A stretch of DNA of 64,000 nucleotides from Arbacia lixula (GCA_963669155.1 OZ022576.1:17460035-17524034); one strand, 5' to 3'; counted from the stretch's first letter, positions 12,250 to 24,799 are shown. Notes: generated by a model from the letters alone, not told the origin. Numbers and translations are program-made.

Positions 12250-12449
12250 NNNNNNNNNNNNNNNNNNNNNNNNNNNNNNNNNNNNNNNNNNNNNNNNNNN
12301 NNNNNNNNNNNNNNNNNNNNNNNNNNNNNNNNNNNNNNNNNNNNNNNNNNNNNNNNNNNNNNNNNNNNNNNNNNNNNNNNNNNNNNNNNNNNNNNNNNNN
12401 NNNNNNNNNNNNNNNNNNNNNNNNNNNNNNNNNNNNNNNNNNNNNNNNN
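12250..12449. other. Assembly gap (200 N)
   Basis: Exactly 200 consecutive N, a conventional placeholder length, so the true gap size is unknown. Open frames spanning it are artefacts. Confidence 0.99.
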
Positions 12450-12639
12450 TCAAAATAAACAAATTGAACATACTCCAATGTAAGATATTGAAAATTGGCC
12501 TTGTGTTGTTTTACACCAATTTATAGTTGCATGTCCCTGATCTTTTCCTCTAGTGGCACACCTGCGATGTATCAGTTAACAATATTCTATTACATTGTGA
12601 GGACGGTTGTTATTAACTAAATCATATACAAAAGTTGAA

Positions 12640-13065
12640 ACCGAAGAAGTGTAGATTGTAAAAATCCAGAATCTTTATCTTGTGGAACAAAGGTCTTGAA
12701 TGAGTTCTCCGTGAACTAAAGGTAATTGCTCTCATTGCCATCTTTTGGGCATGCATTTTAAGTTAGTCTCGTCGGTACTTCCCCGCACTTCAATGCCATA
12801 TGAAAGGTGTGGCTGTATTAACCCCCGATACAACTACATTCTGCGGGACAAAATGCCTGAGTCACTAACCTTTTAAAGAACATTTTTATTAACCATTTTG
12901 ACGTGTTCTCCCCTTGTAAAGTGATTATCAGTTTTAAGTCCTACAAAGGATGCCATATTTGCCTTAGATATTTCTGAGCCAGATATTTCAAGAGCACCGT
13001 TAATCTTCACGGATCGTCTTCTACTCCTTATCAACATAATAGTTTTCTTTAGGTTAATTGTGACC
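12640..13065 (-). pseudogene. LINE reverse transcriptase relic (minus strand)
   Basis: Read on the minus strand, the stretch gives segments typical of the C-terminal end of a LINE reverse transcriptase: INLKKTIMLIRSRRRSVKIN, then LIQPHLSYGIEV, then after a frameshift QKMAMRAITFSSRRTH and RPLFHKIKILDF. Order and spacing match the region after the catalytic core in CR1/jockey-type elements. Frameshifts and at least one stop show that it is dead. The upstream limit is uncertain. Confidence 0.75.
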
Positions 13066-13549
13066 TTGTTAGCATCACCATGTCTGGACCAAATGCTTAT
13101 TTACTAAGTGCATATCAATCTCTGAGTGTGTAGTCTCACGATTCAGACTCTGCATGATGCACAGGTATGTGTCTGCAAACTACTCACATGTCTAATAGAA
13201 TTCTGCTAATGCATGAAGGTGTGTATCACCAGGACCTAGTAGGGCCATGCTTGTAGGTCCGTGGTATCACTAACGCATAAAGACAGATGGGTCAGGGAAA
13301 CTGCAGGCAGGAAAAAAAGTGACGGGAATGAGAAGGACGGAGGGAAAGGAGCACAAAAGTCATGCACAAATGCAAGTTGAGAGAAAGACAGAGATTTAAT
13401 TGAGGGAGAGAAAGTACGATGGATCACTCGGACTTGGTCCAAACCACATTCACACCGCCATGATGAGATGCAGGCGTTGAAGTGCATATCCCCCCCCCAT
13501 CGAGCTTCGTGTGAACTACGGTGTTTACGGAAATGCAAATTAATTGATC

Positions 13550-13603
13550 TTACTGCGACCAGCCCGCTCACGCGCGGTATGCGCGGGAGCAGTCCCGGGG
13601 CTA
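13550..13603 (+). mobile_element. 54 bp internally deleted copy of the 9 bp-TSD element
   Basis: The sequence joins the first 22 bases of the 8455-9631 insertion (TTACTGCGACCAGCCCGCTC...) to its last 23 (...GCAGTCCCGGGGCTA), with only about nine bases between. The flanks TAATTGATC (13541-13549) and CAGTTGATC (13604-13612) agree at 7 of 9 positions, which again supports a 9 bp duplication. Confidence 0.65.
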
Positions 13604-13799
13604 CAGTTGATCTCCATATTTTCGACGCGATCGCGATCGAAGCATAAACCGACGGAGTGGCAACTTTTCATAAAAAAAAACAGGGTACTAAGTACTACTA
13701 GTACTATTACTGAGTCATACTTAGCCAGCTCAGTCAAACGGTCAAGTTGCAATCAAGCGAATAGTATATGATTAGCATGCTGCACATCACAACTGTCGT

Positions 13800-14018
13800 C
13801 CGTCAGTACAGTGGTAAAATCTATTAATCCTGCATTATCCTTTGAGCTGTGAGTCTACTTCGTCCGCTTCCGACACAGATAAACACACGACTCAGCTCAC
13901 TAGTGAAGTGAAGCTGGATCAAGACTTGAGGCTGAGACTCTGGGAGTGTAATTACTGGCTTTCTCAGACTCAGAATTCAGAGTCAAAGAGAGAGAGAGAG
14001 CTTGATACAAGCTGCCAG
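13800..14018 (+). other. Probable untranslated first exon of RENBP
   Basis: A unique, repeat-free segment ends in GCTGCCAG followed by a consensus donor GTAAGT (14019-14024). The coding exon of RENBP begins with an acceptor at 18506-18508 preceded by a long pyrimidine tract, and 56 untranslated bases precede its ATG, so an upstream 5' UTR exon is required. This is the best donor in a plausible place. The transcription start is not resolved, and the left limit is arbitrary. Confidence 0.4.
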
Positions 14019-14564
14019 GTAAGTAAAAGATTGTGAAAAGGGTTCCGACCAGGGCCAGGCCCAAGGGTATTTGGAAAACCTATAAAACAAGTAAAAAAAA
14101 AAAAGGGATGTGTTTTGACTTTTGTGTACATACCGATTACTATACTGTACTAAGTTTAGACGTGTTTTTAGGTGTCAACAAACTTGAAAAATGATGAAGC
14201 TGAAATTTAAACATCATAAAGCCAATTAAAAGGATGACAATTTTTTTTAGAAGCAGGTGGTTTTGTAACATTGTTAATTGTCATTCCTGTAATAATCCTT
14301 GGGCTTTAATGGAGTAGGCCTACTCAATGCAATTTTTACTTTTTGGACAAATTTTCATTTCAAAGCTTGATTTGATTTTTTTCAATCATAATTCAAAAGT
14401 GTCAACTTTTTTTAACAGCTAGACTCTAGTATAATTAGACAGGAATAACCGTCTCACTTGGGGCATTCTTTAAGCGAAATTACATTTTTACATTAGGGCG
14501 TTCGAGCCAGGTGTAATTTCAGCGGATCCAACGTCCTACAGTATAATTGTAGTATAATTGCAGT

Positions 14565-15235
14565 TACCCAGGACGAAAAACCAGTAGAAACCAGTAGAGA
14601 AAAACCATTAGAATCTCTACTGGTTTCTACTGGAAATTTTCTACTGGTTTGAATATGGAAAGTGAAATGATTTCCAGTAGAAACCATTAGAAAAATACCA
14701 GTAGAATACCAGTAGAAACCAGTAGAAATCTCTACTGGATCCAATACAAGACCAATAGAAGACCAGTAGAATACCAGTAGAAACCAGTAGGAATCTCTAC
14801 TGGATCCAATAGAAGACCAGTAGAAACCAGTAGGAATCTCTACTGGATCCAATAGAGCTTCCTACTGGTTTCTACTGGAATTTTTCTACTGGTTTGAATA
14901 TGGAAAGTGAAATGATTTCCAGTAGAAACCATTAGAAAAATGCCAGTAGAATACCAGTAGAAACCAGTAGGAATCTCTACTGGATCCAATAGAAGACCAG
15001 TAGAAGACCAGTAGAAACCAGTAGGAATCTCTACTGGATCCAATAGAGCTTCCTACTGGTTTCTACTGGAATTTTTCTGCTGGTTTGAATATGGAAAGTG
15101 AAATGATTTCCAGTAGAAACCATTAGAAAAATACCAGTAGAGTGCCAGTAGAAACCAGTAGCAATTTCTGCTGGATCCATCAGAATACCAGTAGAAACTC
15201 GTAGAATACCTACTGGAGCCATCAGGAGACCAATA
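14565..15235. repeat. TTTCTACTGG-word array, block 1
   Basis: The block is made largely of CCAGTAGAAA and its complement TTTCTACTGG, repeated every 10-15 bases with variants. A higher-order unit of roughly 190-240 bp (with GAATATGGAAAGTGAAATGA between oppositely oriented words) recurs three times, near 14651, 14895 and 15085. Open minus-strand frames across it are repeat artefacts. It sits in the first intron of RENBP. Confidence 0.85.
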
Positions 15236-15314
15236 GGAATCAAAATTAAAAATATTGATGAATTTCAATTTAAGTTTAGTATATGATAATCCGAATTATG
15301 GCATATCTCTTATC

Positions 15315-15380
15315 GTTTTAACCTAATCCTATCCTATCCTATATCTATTCCTATCCTATCCTATACCTATCCTAATTCCT
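15315..15380 (+). repeat. (CCTAT)n microsatellite
   Basis: Irregular CCTAT/CCTAA pentamers are repeated about a dozen times, between the two blocks of the TTTCTACTGG array. Confidence 0.8.
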
Positions 15381-15639
15381 ACTCTTTCCTTCACAGACTT
15401 TCATATATATAGCAGTACGGTTATAAGGTTCATAAGATATTGGTTACTCTAACTTACATTTAAGAAGATCATTTTTGTTGTTGTTATCATTATTGTCTTC
15501 ACTTAAGTAGGTGACATTCACTATTTTATGTTTAAACTTCAAATCATTACTTGGTAAAATTCCTTTTATCTGGTTAGGTGGAGGTTATCTATTTAAAAGT
15601 ACAAAATTAGGACACGTAAATACATGCATGAATATTCAT

Positions 15640-17150
15640 GAGCATCTCTATTTCTATTGGTTTCTATTGGTTTCTACTGGTCTCCATTACCAGTAGAATT
15701 CACTGGTCTCTAATGGTTTCTACTGGTTTGACTTAGTATTTTTCACACTCCTTTTCACACCATTAGATCTCACTGGTTTCTATTGGTTTATACTGGTTTG
15801 ACTTTGTATTTTTCATACTCCTTTTCCAAACATTATATCTCACTAGTTTCTATTGGTTTCTACTGATCTCCAATACCAGGAGAATTCACTGGTCTCTAAT
15901 GGTTTCTACTGGTTTGACTTTGTATTTTTCACACTCCTTTTCACACCATTAGATCTCACTGGTTTCTATTGGTTTATACTGGTTTGACTTTGTATTTTTC
16001 ACACTCCTTTTCACACCATTAGATCTCACTGGTTTCTATTGGTTTATACTGGTTTGACTTTGTATTTTTCATACTCCTTTTCCAAACATTATATCTCACT
16101 AGTTTCTATTGGTTTCTACTGATCTCCAATACCAGGAGAATTCACTGGTCTCTAATGGTTTCTACTGGTTTGACTTTGTATTTTTCACACTCCTTTTCAA
16201 ACCATTAGATCTCATTTGTTTCTATTGGTTTCTACTGGTTTGACTTTGAATTTTTGACACTCCTTTTCAAACCATTAGGTCTTACTGGTTTCTATTGGTT
16301 TATACTGGTCTCCACCTGTAGAATTCACTGGTCTCTAATGGTTTCTACTGGTTTGACTCTGTATTTTTCACACTCCTTTTCAAACCATTAAGTTTCACTG
16401 GTCTCTAATGGTTTCTCCTGGTTTCACACTCCTTTTCAAAACATTATATCTCACTAGTTTCAATTAGTGTGAAAAAAACAAAGTCAAACCAGTAGAAACC
16501 ATTAGAGACCAGTGGATTCAAATGGTATTGAACACCAGTAGAAACCAATAGAAACCAGTGAGATCTAATGGTTTGAAAAGGAGTGTAAAAAAAAACAAAG
16601 TCAAACCAGTAGAAACCATTAGAGACCAGTGGATTCCAATGGTAGTGAAGACCAGTAGAAACCAATAGAAACCAGTGAGATCTAATGGTTGAGAAGGAGT
16701 GTGAAAAAAACAAAGTCAAACCAGTAGAAACCATTAGAGACCAGTGGATTCTAATGGTAATGAAGACCAGTAGAAACCAATAGAAACCACTGAGATCTAG
16801 TGGTTTGAGAAGGAGTGTGAAAAAAACGAAATCAAACCAGTAGAAACCATTAGAGACCAGTGGATTCTAATGGTTTCTACTGGTCTTCAATACCATTAGA
16901 ATCCACTGGTCTCTAATGGTTTCTACTGGTTTGACTTTGTTTTTTTCACACTCCTTCTCAAACCATTAGATCTCACTGGTTTCTACTGGTTTCTATTGGT
17001 TTCTACTGGTCTTCAACACATTAGACTCTACTGGTTTCTACTGGTTTCTACTGGTTTGATTTCGTAGTTCCTCTTCAGACCAGTAGACTCTACTGGACCA
17101 GTAGAAACCAGTAGACGGTCTCTACTGGTTTCTACTGGTTTCTATGGGAA
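15640..17150. repeat. TTTCTACTGG-word array, block 2, with orientation switches
   Basis: About 1.5 kb composed of GGTTTCTACTGG, GGTTTCTATTGG and GGTCTCTAATGG words separated by a spacer of the form TTGACTTTGTATTTTTCACA. The words run in plus orientation to about 16460, in minus orientation from about 16465 to 16870, and in plus again to 17150. This gives very large imperfect inverted repeats. Nothing in it looks like a gene. Confidence 0.85.
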
Positions 17151-17909
17151 TTTCGACCTGGGTAGACTACCCGTCTAAATGTGGTAAGAGGTTGAGAGCA
17201 ATTTTTTAATTTCTTCTGAAATTGCTAGAATCAATGGATTATGGTGTGTATTTGGAATTCATATTGTTGATGCGAAATTATTTAAGTAAAATAAAATGTA
17301 ACTCATGCGCAATGGGTATTTCCTGCGTGTTGAATATGGACCTCCGGCATGCTATCTCTGTGCCGTTTGCAAATCCACTAACAAATTTGGATCCATTGGC
17401 CGAGAGAATTGAATTTTACAAAGTTTGGCCAGGGCACTTTTTAAAGTTTAAGGGGCTTCCTACACCCTTTTTGTAAATATATAAGATTACCAGATTTATA
17501 CTATGGAATGAACACCTTGACAGATATCTTGTTGCATAAATTTGATCCATAGAGTTTTAGGGCAAAAAGGGCCCCTTATTATATTTTTTGAGGGGGGGGG
17601 GCGTTAGCCACATTTTAAGCCACTATTGGCTTTCAGCTGTTCTGTACTGTTAAAATGTCAATGGGACCTTTTCTGGCAAATTGAGGTCCGTACAGGTCAA
17701 GGCCACCAAATCGGCACAAAAGTGAATAATTGGTATCGATTTCCATCCTTTATGGGATTGTTTCATGCTGATTTTTCTTGTTTTCCTTTGCTTCGGCCCA
17801 GGAGCATCAAATGACTGAAATAAATTTAATTTTGCTCTACTTTCATTCTGATAAATGTGATAATCCCACCTCCCTGGTTAGACCATTCGAGTTAATTCAA
17901 ATCTCAATA

Positions 17910-18275
17910 CTCAAAAGTTTTATACAGACCATTTTGAGGCCGTTAGTAGATTTGCAAACGGCGTCAAAGAGGTCAAACGATTATACAGACCATTTTGAAG
18001 CCATTGGTGGATTTGCAAACGGCGTCAAAGAGGTCAAACTTTTATACAGACCATTTTGAGGCAGTTGGTGGATTTGCAAACGGTGTCAAAGAGGTCAAAC
18101 TTTTATACAGACCATTTTGAGGCCGTTGGTGGATTTGCAAATGGCGTCAAAGAGGTCAAACGATTATACAGACCATTTAGAGGCCGTTAGTAGATTTGCA
18201 AACGGCGTCAAAGAGGTCAAACTTTTATACAGACCATTTTGAGGCCATTGGTGGATTTGCAAATGGCGTCAGAAT
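17910..18275 (+). repeat. 61 bp tandem repeat, six copies
   Basis: The word TATACAGACC starts at 17921, 17982, 18043, 18104, 18165 and 18226, a constant 61 bp period. Units contain GATTTGCAAACGGCGTCAAA with few differences. The array ends about 230 bp upstream of the RENBP acceptor. Confidence 0.9.
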
Positions 18276-18564
18276 GTGTTCTATGTAGACGTTGAATAAG
18301 GCCTCAAAATCCTTTGCATATTACAGACGATTGATTTGACGAATTTCGCTAGTGTCAAAACACGCTAATCACACATAGTTTGTGATATTGTTTTCATAAT
18401 AAACGACGTAATAAAGTGACGTCTCCATACATAATTTTCTTTAAAAAATTGAGTTTATAGAGCATTTTACAACCTCTCTCTGCCTCTCGTCCCTCTCTTT
18501 CCCTTCAGCAGACCTGAAATTTTCCAAGATCAACCATCAATCCACATAGCCACCCAATAACAGC

Positions 18565-21500
18565 ATGGATGAGACGACAAGGAAACAGTTGTCATCATAT
18601 CTGGAGAAATGCGAGTCCGAACTTGACCGTGTGATGGACTTTTGGCTGACCAAGTCTCACGATGAAAAACATGGGTAAGCTAAATGTAGGCCTGAGGATA
18701 TTTGTTTGTGTTTTAAAGATACTAAACTTCAGTATTAAACCGTTGTCATCTTGCATGGTAAATTAAAGTTCAGAAATGATGCTCTGGGTATGTGTTTATT
18801 TATGTGCAGGCTGATGTGTTTCTCAACCATTTGTGTGTCAATTACACTACAAGAGCTACAATGCTCTGGCCAAAGAAAGTGATTTAAAAGAGGGAGATAC
18901 CAGTTCAATCCAAACATTTTAAAAATCTTATTGAATTTCAATTTTTCAGTGGGTTCTTCATCTGCCTGGGGCGGGATGGAAAGGTGTATGATGACACAAA
19001 GTACTGCTGGTTGCAGGGGAGACAGGTAAGAAAAATCAGGTGAAGCACTCATAGAGATGATATTTCATGGACAAACAAAGCTGTGAATTTGAATGCTAAA
19101 GGAAATTAGGGGTAAAAGTGGTGAAGATTACGGGGACCAGGGAGTGTTTCACCAAGCTGTTCGTAAGCTACGAACGACTATATGCACGACTGGTGATCCG
19201 TTCTTGTGCTAAATCAGATTCTCAATGATTTTTATTCCCATCACTTTAAGTTGAAATCTGATCTAAAAATTCTTGTTGTTAACAAGCTTCTGGGTTTATG
19301 AGTTGCCAAATGGTATTAGGATTGTTGGAAATTAACTCCTACTATGTTGAAATAGGAACAAATCTGATATAGCACAAGAACAGGTCACCAGTCATGTGTA
19401 GAGTCGTGCGTAGCTTACGAACAGCTTGGAGAAGTGTTCCCTGTAATCATAGCAGAACCACCACTTGTTTAAATTCAGGATCACTTAAAGGACTCATCAC
19501 AAAATTATATAGTAAATTAACTCAAAGCAGCAAAAGCTACAAAGATGAAGCTCTGTTGTTACTTTGTCTTGAAAGAAAGGAAGTTATTTTGTTGTAAGTT
19601 TTTCTTCCAGTTGATGCATCTTCACAGTATAATAGTATTACCAAGCGCATGCAGTGATATACAGGTACAAGCTCAAGTTATGAAATTTTGTCAAGTGGCT
19701 GTAAAAATGGACTCTCAAATTGTAATGCTGCTGTGAAGTGTGTTTTATGATGGTCGTTGATGAAATGGTTTGTTTGCTCTGTGACAGGTTTGGATGTACT
19801 GCAAGCTGTACAACAATGTGGCCCGCTTCCATACAGACGCAGTGCTCCAGGCAGCAATACAAGGTACGCTTAGCCTATAGCAAGGGATCATTGCAATCTT
19901 TGCTTTTTGGGGAAAGTCTTGATGATGAAGAAAGGTTGCTATCATGAATTGGAAGCTATGAAGCATAGAGGTGAAAAGGACATACTATACACATTTACTT
20001 AAAGGAAACGTCCACCTTGAAGGTAAATTGAAAGCCTGCTCTGGATAGATGACTATCTATGGGTGGGCCTAAGACCAAGAGCCACTCCCTGACTGACAGG
20101 TCAGAATTTGCCTTGCTTTCAGGCTCTTGGACCTTATTGATTTCAGCTGACAAATAGAGTCTGGCATTCTAAGACTAGTCATTGTATCATTCTGTGTTGG
20201 GAGACCTGGAGAAGAAATTGAGAATGATCAGTCTACTGCAGCCAGACACCGTTTTTGAATAGTTTGGTGTAGAAATTAATACAAATAAATAAAAAGAATG
20301 AAAAAAATATTGTTCATAAACATGGTACTCATATAACGGGATAACAATGATACTGGAAATAATAATGATAGTGATGATGAGATAAGCCTGAAATATAATC
20401 TCTTATACACAGGTGGTGAGTTCTTAATGAAGCACATCAAAACCCCTGACAGTAACAAGTGCTACTTTGCAGTCACCCGGTCTGGCGATCCTGTCAAGAT
20501 TCAGCGGACGATCTTTAGTGAATGCTTCTACATGATTGCCATGGCAGAACTCGCCAGAGCCACAGGAGATATGAAGTACAAGGTACTCCAGAAGGAACTT
20601 TCTATACTTCATCATGATAGCAGACCCGTTGTCTTAGTACTAGTCCACTTAAAAAAACAGTTTTGAAATTCAACATTGTATTAAAAAATGACAAACCATT
20701 GCATGTCTTTTCTATTATCAAAGCAGAGATGTACAATTGAGATAACTACAAACATTTAAGGATTGACTGCACCGTTCCACAAAATGTGCTTCTTTCATAA
20801 GAAATTGTATACATTTCACTCCATAGAGACACCTACGCTTAGTCCAAGGAGGATTTTTGTTGCAACACTGGCCATTGAGATTCTATTCAGGGCTGCATTG
20901 TAAAGAGTTGCCCATTCCCTTTCATCTAGTAGAGTCAGATTTATTTGTAAGCTGCCCTTTTGTGGCATATTGTGTGGATAATGCATCAATGAACAATCAA
21001 ATTGGCAATTCATGATTTGAATGTGAATGATTACAATTAATCATAAATTTCTTAACCTTTGACCCAGTGTATCTCAAACCTTCATCATTCTGCATTTGTA
21101 TGATTTCATTTTCATTTCATTTAGATTAATTTGTTACTAAGGTTTTATTACTCTGACTATGACTCCTCAGACCGAAGCCATTGCAATGATGGATCAGCTG
21201 CAGTACTGGGTCAAGGTGGACGACTCTGGGTTAGGGCGCCCCCGCTTGTCCGGCTCGCCGCCAGTCAACATGCTGGCCGTGGCCATGATCTTCATCATCC
21301 TGGTGGAGGAGTTGGCGTGGGACGACGAGGCGCTGAGGAAGAAGTACGCCCCTTTGGAAGAATGGAGTCTGCAGCAGACTATGCAGCATATACAGGTGAG
21401 AGCATAACTTTTTTTTTTTTTTCCATAATGTTTTTATTGGGGATTTCATTCAAAATAAGCATCAATACATCCATATGAATCAATATAAGCAAAATAATAT

Positions 21501-21689
21501 AATACAAGTCTTCATTTTGTTTCTACAGCATAATTTTCTTTGATAAAACATCAGTTAATGAGCTAGCAAAACAAGGAAGAATGAAACCCCTTATATACAC
21601 ATATATATGAAAAAAAAACAAAAAAACAAAAAGAAGACATGCATACACACATAAACCTTTATCACCCCGACCCGACCCCCCCCCCCCCC

Positions 21690-21726
<37 letters not shown>

Positions 21727-24700
21727 ATACAATAACACCAAAGTGATGATCAGGGCCAGGAGAAAAAATGACTTGGGTGTAGTGACTTGACACGAGACTA
21801 GCATCAAGCGTCAAGGTGTATAGCCAGAACACACAATGTATTATAACATGCATACATACACACACTGTTACATTGTGCCAATGTGATCTATACACACAGC
21901 AAGCTACATCGGGGACCATCATAGGTTAACAAAAGAACCTTGTAAAAATGTTATTTTTAGTGCAGGCTGTTTGGTTTATGAAGTCAGGTTTGAGAAGTCG
22001 CAGCTTTTATTTGTTACTTATTCCCCTCCCCCCCCCCCCCCCTCCCTTTCCCTATAGGCTCGTTTCACAATATGCTCTATAATTGGTATAAATCATGAAT
22101 AAATATGTATCCCAAAAGAGTTGTAAAATAAATTGATTTAATTGTAACTTGCAATGGCTATTGGCCGTTATGGTTGGAAAAGTGCAGGTTGACTGGAATC
22201 AATTATAACTTGCAATTGATAGCAGGGCTATAGTTTGTGATGCAGTTCACTTGTAGACTTGGTGTTGCCATTTTGAGTCAGAAAAAATGTGGGTAATATA
22301 ATTCTTGATCAACAGATAGCAAAGGCCAGTAATCAAGGTTAAGGTGTTAGTGTCATGTGCATAAGTGGTTAGAGTTGCCAGCATCTACGAATCTCACTTA
22401 CAAAGTAAATATTTGTTATTTTAGTGGACTTTGAGACAAACAGATGATAGCTGCTATGTGTGTAAACAGAGCTAGCTGCTATGCAATTTGATCATGTCCT
22501 CATTTTAAGGATATAATCAAATCAGTGAAGTAGTGAATTGAATAAGTAGGACAAGGGGAATAATTTGATTAAACGTACATCACCCGTCCTACCTCCATGA
22601 TGCATAACAAAACTGTGACTCTGTTGTGTGCTTGTCTTCCTATTTGTGTTACCATGGATACAATATAATTGTGAAGGCTGTCTTCACAGAAAATAGTGCA
22701 ACATGAAGCATGCATAATTTCATCTAACCGTTTATTAAATGTTCACCTACTACCATAGAGGAACGGAGAGGCGATACTGGAAGTGGTAGGGGTTGATGGG
22801 AAGGAATTGCCTGGATCTCAGGGTCGTCTTCTGAATCCAGGTGAGTAGTTCCATGGCAATTAAACTAAAATATTTTAGTTTCATAAACCCAAATCCAAAT
22901 CCAATGGTGCAATTCTATCCAAACATGGTGCAGAGATGTATAACTTCACGGAGGTACACTGATGAAAGTTTGGGTAAAATTCCTGAAAGTTCAAAGGTCA
23001 AAGGTCAATGAACTTTGTTAAAAAAATTGCTAAAATTTACCGCCAAAGTGATATTTTTTCAAAATAAATCCAAATCCAATGGTGCAATACCAACCAAACA
23101 TGGTGCAAAGATGGATCACTAGTTGGGGGTAGACTGATGACATTTTTGGTGAAATTTCTCAAAGGTCAATGGTACATGTACATTGCTTACCAAACACACA
23201 TTTTCTGAGAATGTATCTTAAGAGAACTAGCAATGAAGCGGAGGCATATTTATCGACTGCGTGGCAGTCGAATTGCTCTAGTTATAGTAGTTTTTCATGC
23301 ATACATACTTGTTGTTATCATATTTCATCCCTGCAGGTCATGCCATAGAGACAGGCTGGTTCCTGCTTCAGTATGCCATCAAACGCGGGGCAGGGGCCGA
23401 ACTCCGCGACACGGCCATCTCCAAGTTCATCGTGGCCCCCTTCCTCCGGGGGTGGGATGCCGAGAAGGGGGGCATCTTCTACTTCCTGGATGCGGAAGGA
23501 CTCTCCCCTACCCAGCTGGAGTGGAGCATGAAGCTGTGGTGGCCGCACAATGAAGCTCTCATTGCCTTCCTCATGGCCTACAAGGAGACGAGGGAGAAGA
23601 AGTACCTGGACTACTTCAAGCAGGTCTGGGACTACACAATGAAACATGTGAGTTGTTTGTAGGGATATCATTTCTTCATTTGTAATTAAGGCAATAGAAC
23701 ACAGCATACTCTATTTCAAGACTAGTTTGACCACATGCTGTAGTGTTGAACGTTAAATCTGGACCCGTTGCATAAAACTTTACGTTAATGGTAACTAACA
23801 TGGTAGCATCACTTGACAGCCAATCATTTTCAAGGTTTCCATACAGGTTGCCATTTGTTGCAAAGTTACCATCAATGGTAAGTTTTATGCAACATTATAT
23901 TTTAATTATAAGATATAAAAGCCAATTTTGTATCATTTATCTGGAGACACATTGTGTGCAAGAAGATCACTTTCAGAATTAAGATTAAATGTACCACTTT
24001 TGTTTTTGGGAGCAAGAATTATTTTTTTTAAATCCATGTATGATTAACAAGATATATCTTATGAACTAAAAGAAGAAATCAAAAGTCAAAGCAAGTGGCT
24101 AATAATTTAACATGTGATTGTGTCCCATGCTGGTGACATGTTTTTTATTGCATTACTTTTTTTTCCAATAGTTTGTTGACCCAGACCATGGTGAGTGGTA
24201 TGGCTACTTGACGAGAGAAGGAGACGTGAACCAAGACTTCAAAGGTAGCCCGTACAAAGGTAGGCAAATGGATGCTCGAAATTTAAAATAAAAAGAAAAG
24301 AAATGCAGAAAAACTGTTGATGTGTAGATGCACTCATGGAACGATGCTCAGTATTTTCATGTAAACTATTATTATTGCAATTTCCCCGTAACTGTATCAG
24401 TTGTCTCTCTCTGTCTCTCTCTCTTTTGTTCCTCCCACTTCATTTTTGTCTTTTCCCCCCTTCCTTTTTTTCCCTGCTCTCTCCTACCTCCTTTCTTCTC
24501 TCCTCTCTCTCTCTCTTTGATATTTGGTGTTTTTTTTCTCTCTGTCCCTCCTTCTGCCCCGTCTCTCACCTCTCTCCTCTTCTTCCTCTTCCCCTCGCTC
24601 TCCTCCTCTCTCACCCCTTCCTCCCTTCTCCCCCACCCCTCTGTCATACAACCTCTTACCCTCCTTCACCCGTCTCTCTTTCGCCCTCTGTGTCAGTGTC

Positions 24701-24799
24701 ACTTTCTCTTCTTTTCTCTTTCCCATGTCCACAGGCTGTTTCCATGTGCCTCGCTGCCTCTACATGTGTGCGAAGATGCTTCGAGAAATCCTGGAGTGA
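18565..24799 (+). CDS. RENBP: N-acylglucosamine 2-epimerase (renin-binding protein)
   Basis: Nine coding exons: 18565-18674, 18950-19025, 19788-19863, 20413-20582, 21171-21395, 22759-22840, 23337-23647, 24172-24259 and 24735-24799. All are GT-AG with phases that agree, giving 1203 nt and 400 residues (human about 427). The protein follows the AGE/RnBP family throughout: [66 protein letters not shown] and GCFHVPRCL. His248 and His383 match the two histidines known to be essential in this (alpha/alpha)6-barrel family. The enzyme interconverts N-acetylglucosamine and N-acetylmannosamine in the cytosol. The start codon is the first ATG after the acceptor and aligns with vertebrate N-termini. Introns carry several transposons. 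No poly(A) signal is close; one candidate is AATAAA at 26763-26768. Confidence 0.96.
19138..19443. mobile_element. Short inverted-repeat element in RENBP intron 2
   Basis: The ends CAGGGAGTGTTTCACCAAGC and its near-complement pair for about 75 bp on each side, sharing AGCTGTTCGTAAGCTACG and CTTGTGCTA. The central segment of roughly 150 bp is unique. No clear target duplication was found, so the exact limits are uncertain. Confidence 0.75.
20095..20262 (+). repeat. Dispersed repeat, copy 1
   Basis: The words TTGCTTTCAGGCTCTTGGAC, ACAAATAGAGTCTGG, CTAAGACTAGTCA and CAGTCTACTGCAGCCAGAC recur in the same order on the opposite strand at 37792-37965. It lies in RENBP intron 3. A TTAAAGGAAACGTCCACC word just upstream (about 20000) resembles the end of a TTAA-type element. 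Confidence 0.7.
21675..21725. repeat. Poly(C)-poly(A) tract in RENBP intron 5
   Basis: About 17 C are followed by TC and then about 29 A. Open frames across it are homopolymer artefacts. A further C run occurs near 22027-22042. Confidence 0.85.
22885..23180 (+). repeat. Two-copy tandem duplication in RENBP intron 6
   Basis: CCAAATCCAATGGTGCAAT...CCAAACATGGTGCA appears near 22896 and again near 23069, about 173 bp apart and followed by similar sequence. The first copy includes AGGTCAAAGGTCA. A small perfect hairpin CGACTGC/GCAGTCG follows at about 23254. Confidence 0.7.
23761..23892. mobile_element. Foldback element of the GTTGCATAAAA family, copy 1
   Basis: It begins GGACCCGTTGCATAAAACTT and ends AAGTTTTATGCAAC. 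Inside, GGTAACTAACATGGTAGCAT and the complementary GTTACCATCAATGG pair. Related elements are at 28878-29036 and 45404-45560. It lies in RENBP intron 7. Confidence 0.75.
24399..24734 (+). repeat. Long polypyrimidine tract before the last RENBP exon
   Basis: About 335 bases are almost entirely C and T (CTCTCT, CCTCC and CTTTC words) and run directly into the acceptor CACAG of the final exon. Purine-only frames on the other strand (24372-24732) are artefacts of this composition. Confidence 0.85.

Noticed and set aside
5373-13800. First coding exon of APPL
   Set aside because: The expected start of about 18 residues before ARSLL was looked for on the minus strand but no ATG followed by a similar peptide and donor was found; it may fall in the gap or be too diverged to see.
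14168-14425. Another copy of the 46123-47244 element (TAGGTGTCAAC... and ...TTTTTTTAACAGCTAG)
   Set aside because: The right end resembles that terminus, but the left end pairs poorly and no TA flanks were clear; too weak to annotate.
17910-18275. CRISPR-like array
   Set aside because: The repeats are contiguous 61 bp units with no unique spacers, and the genome is eukaryotic.
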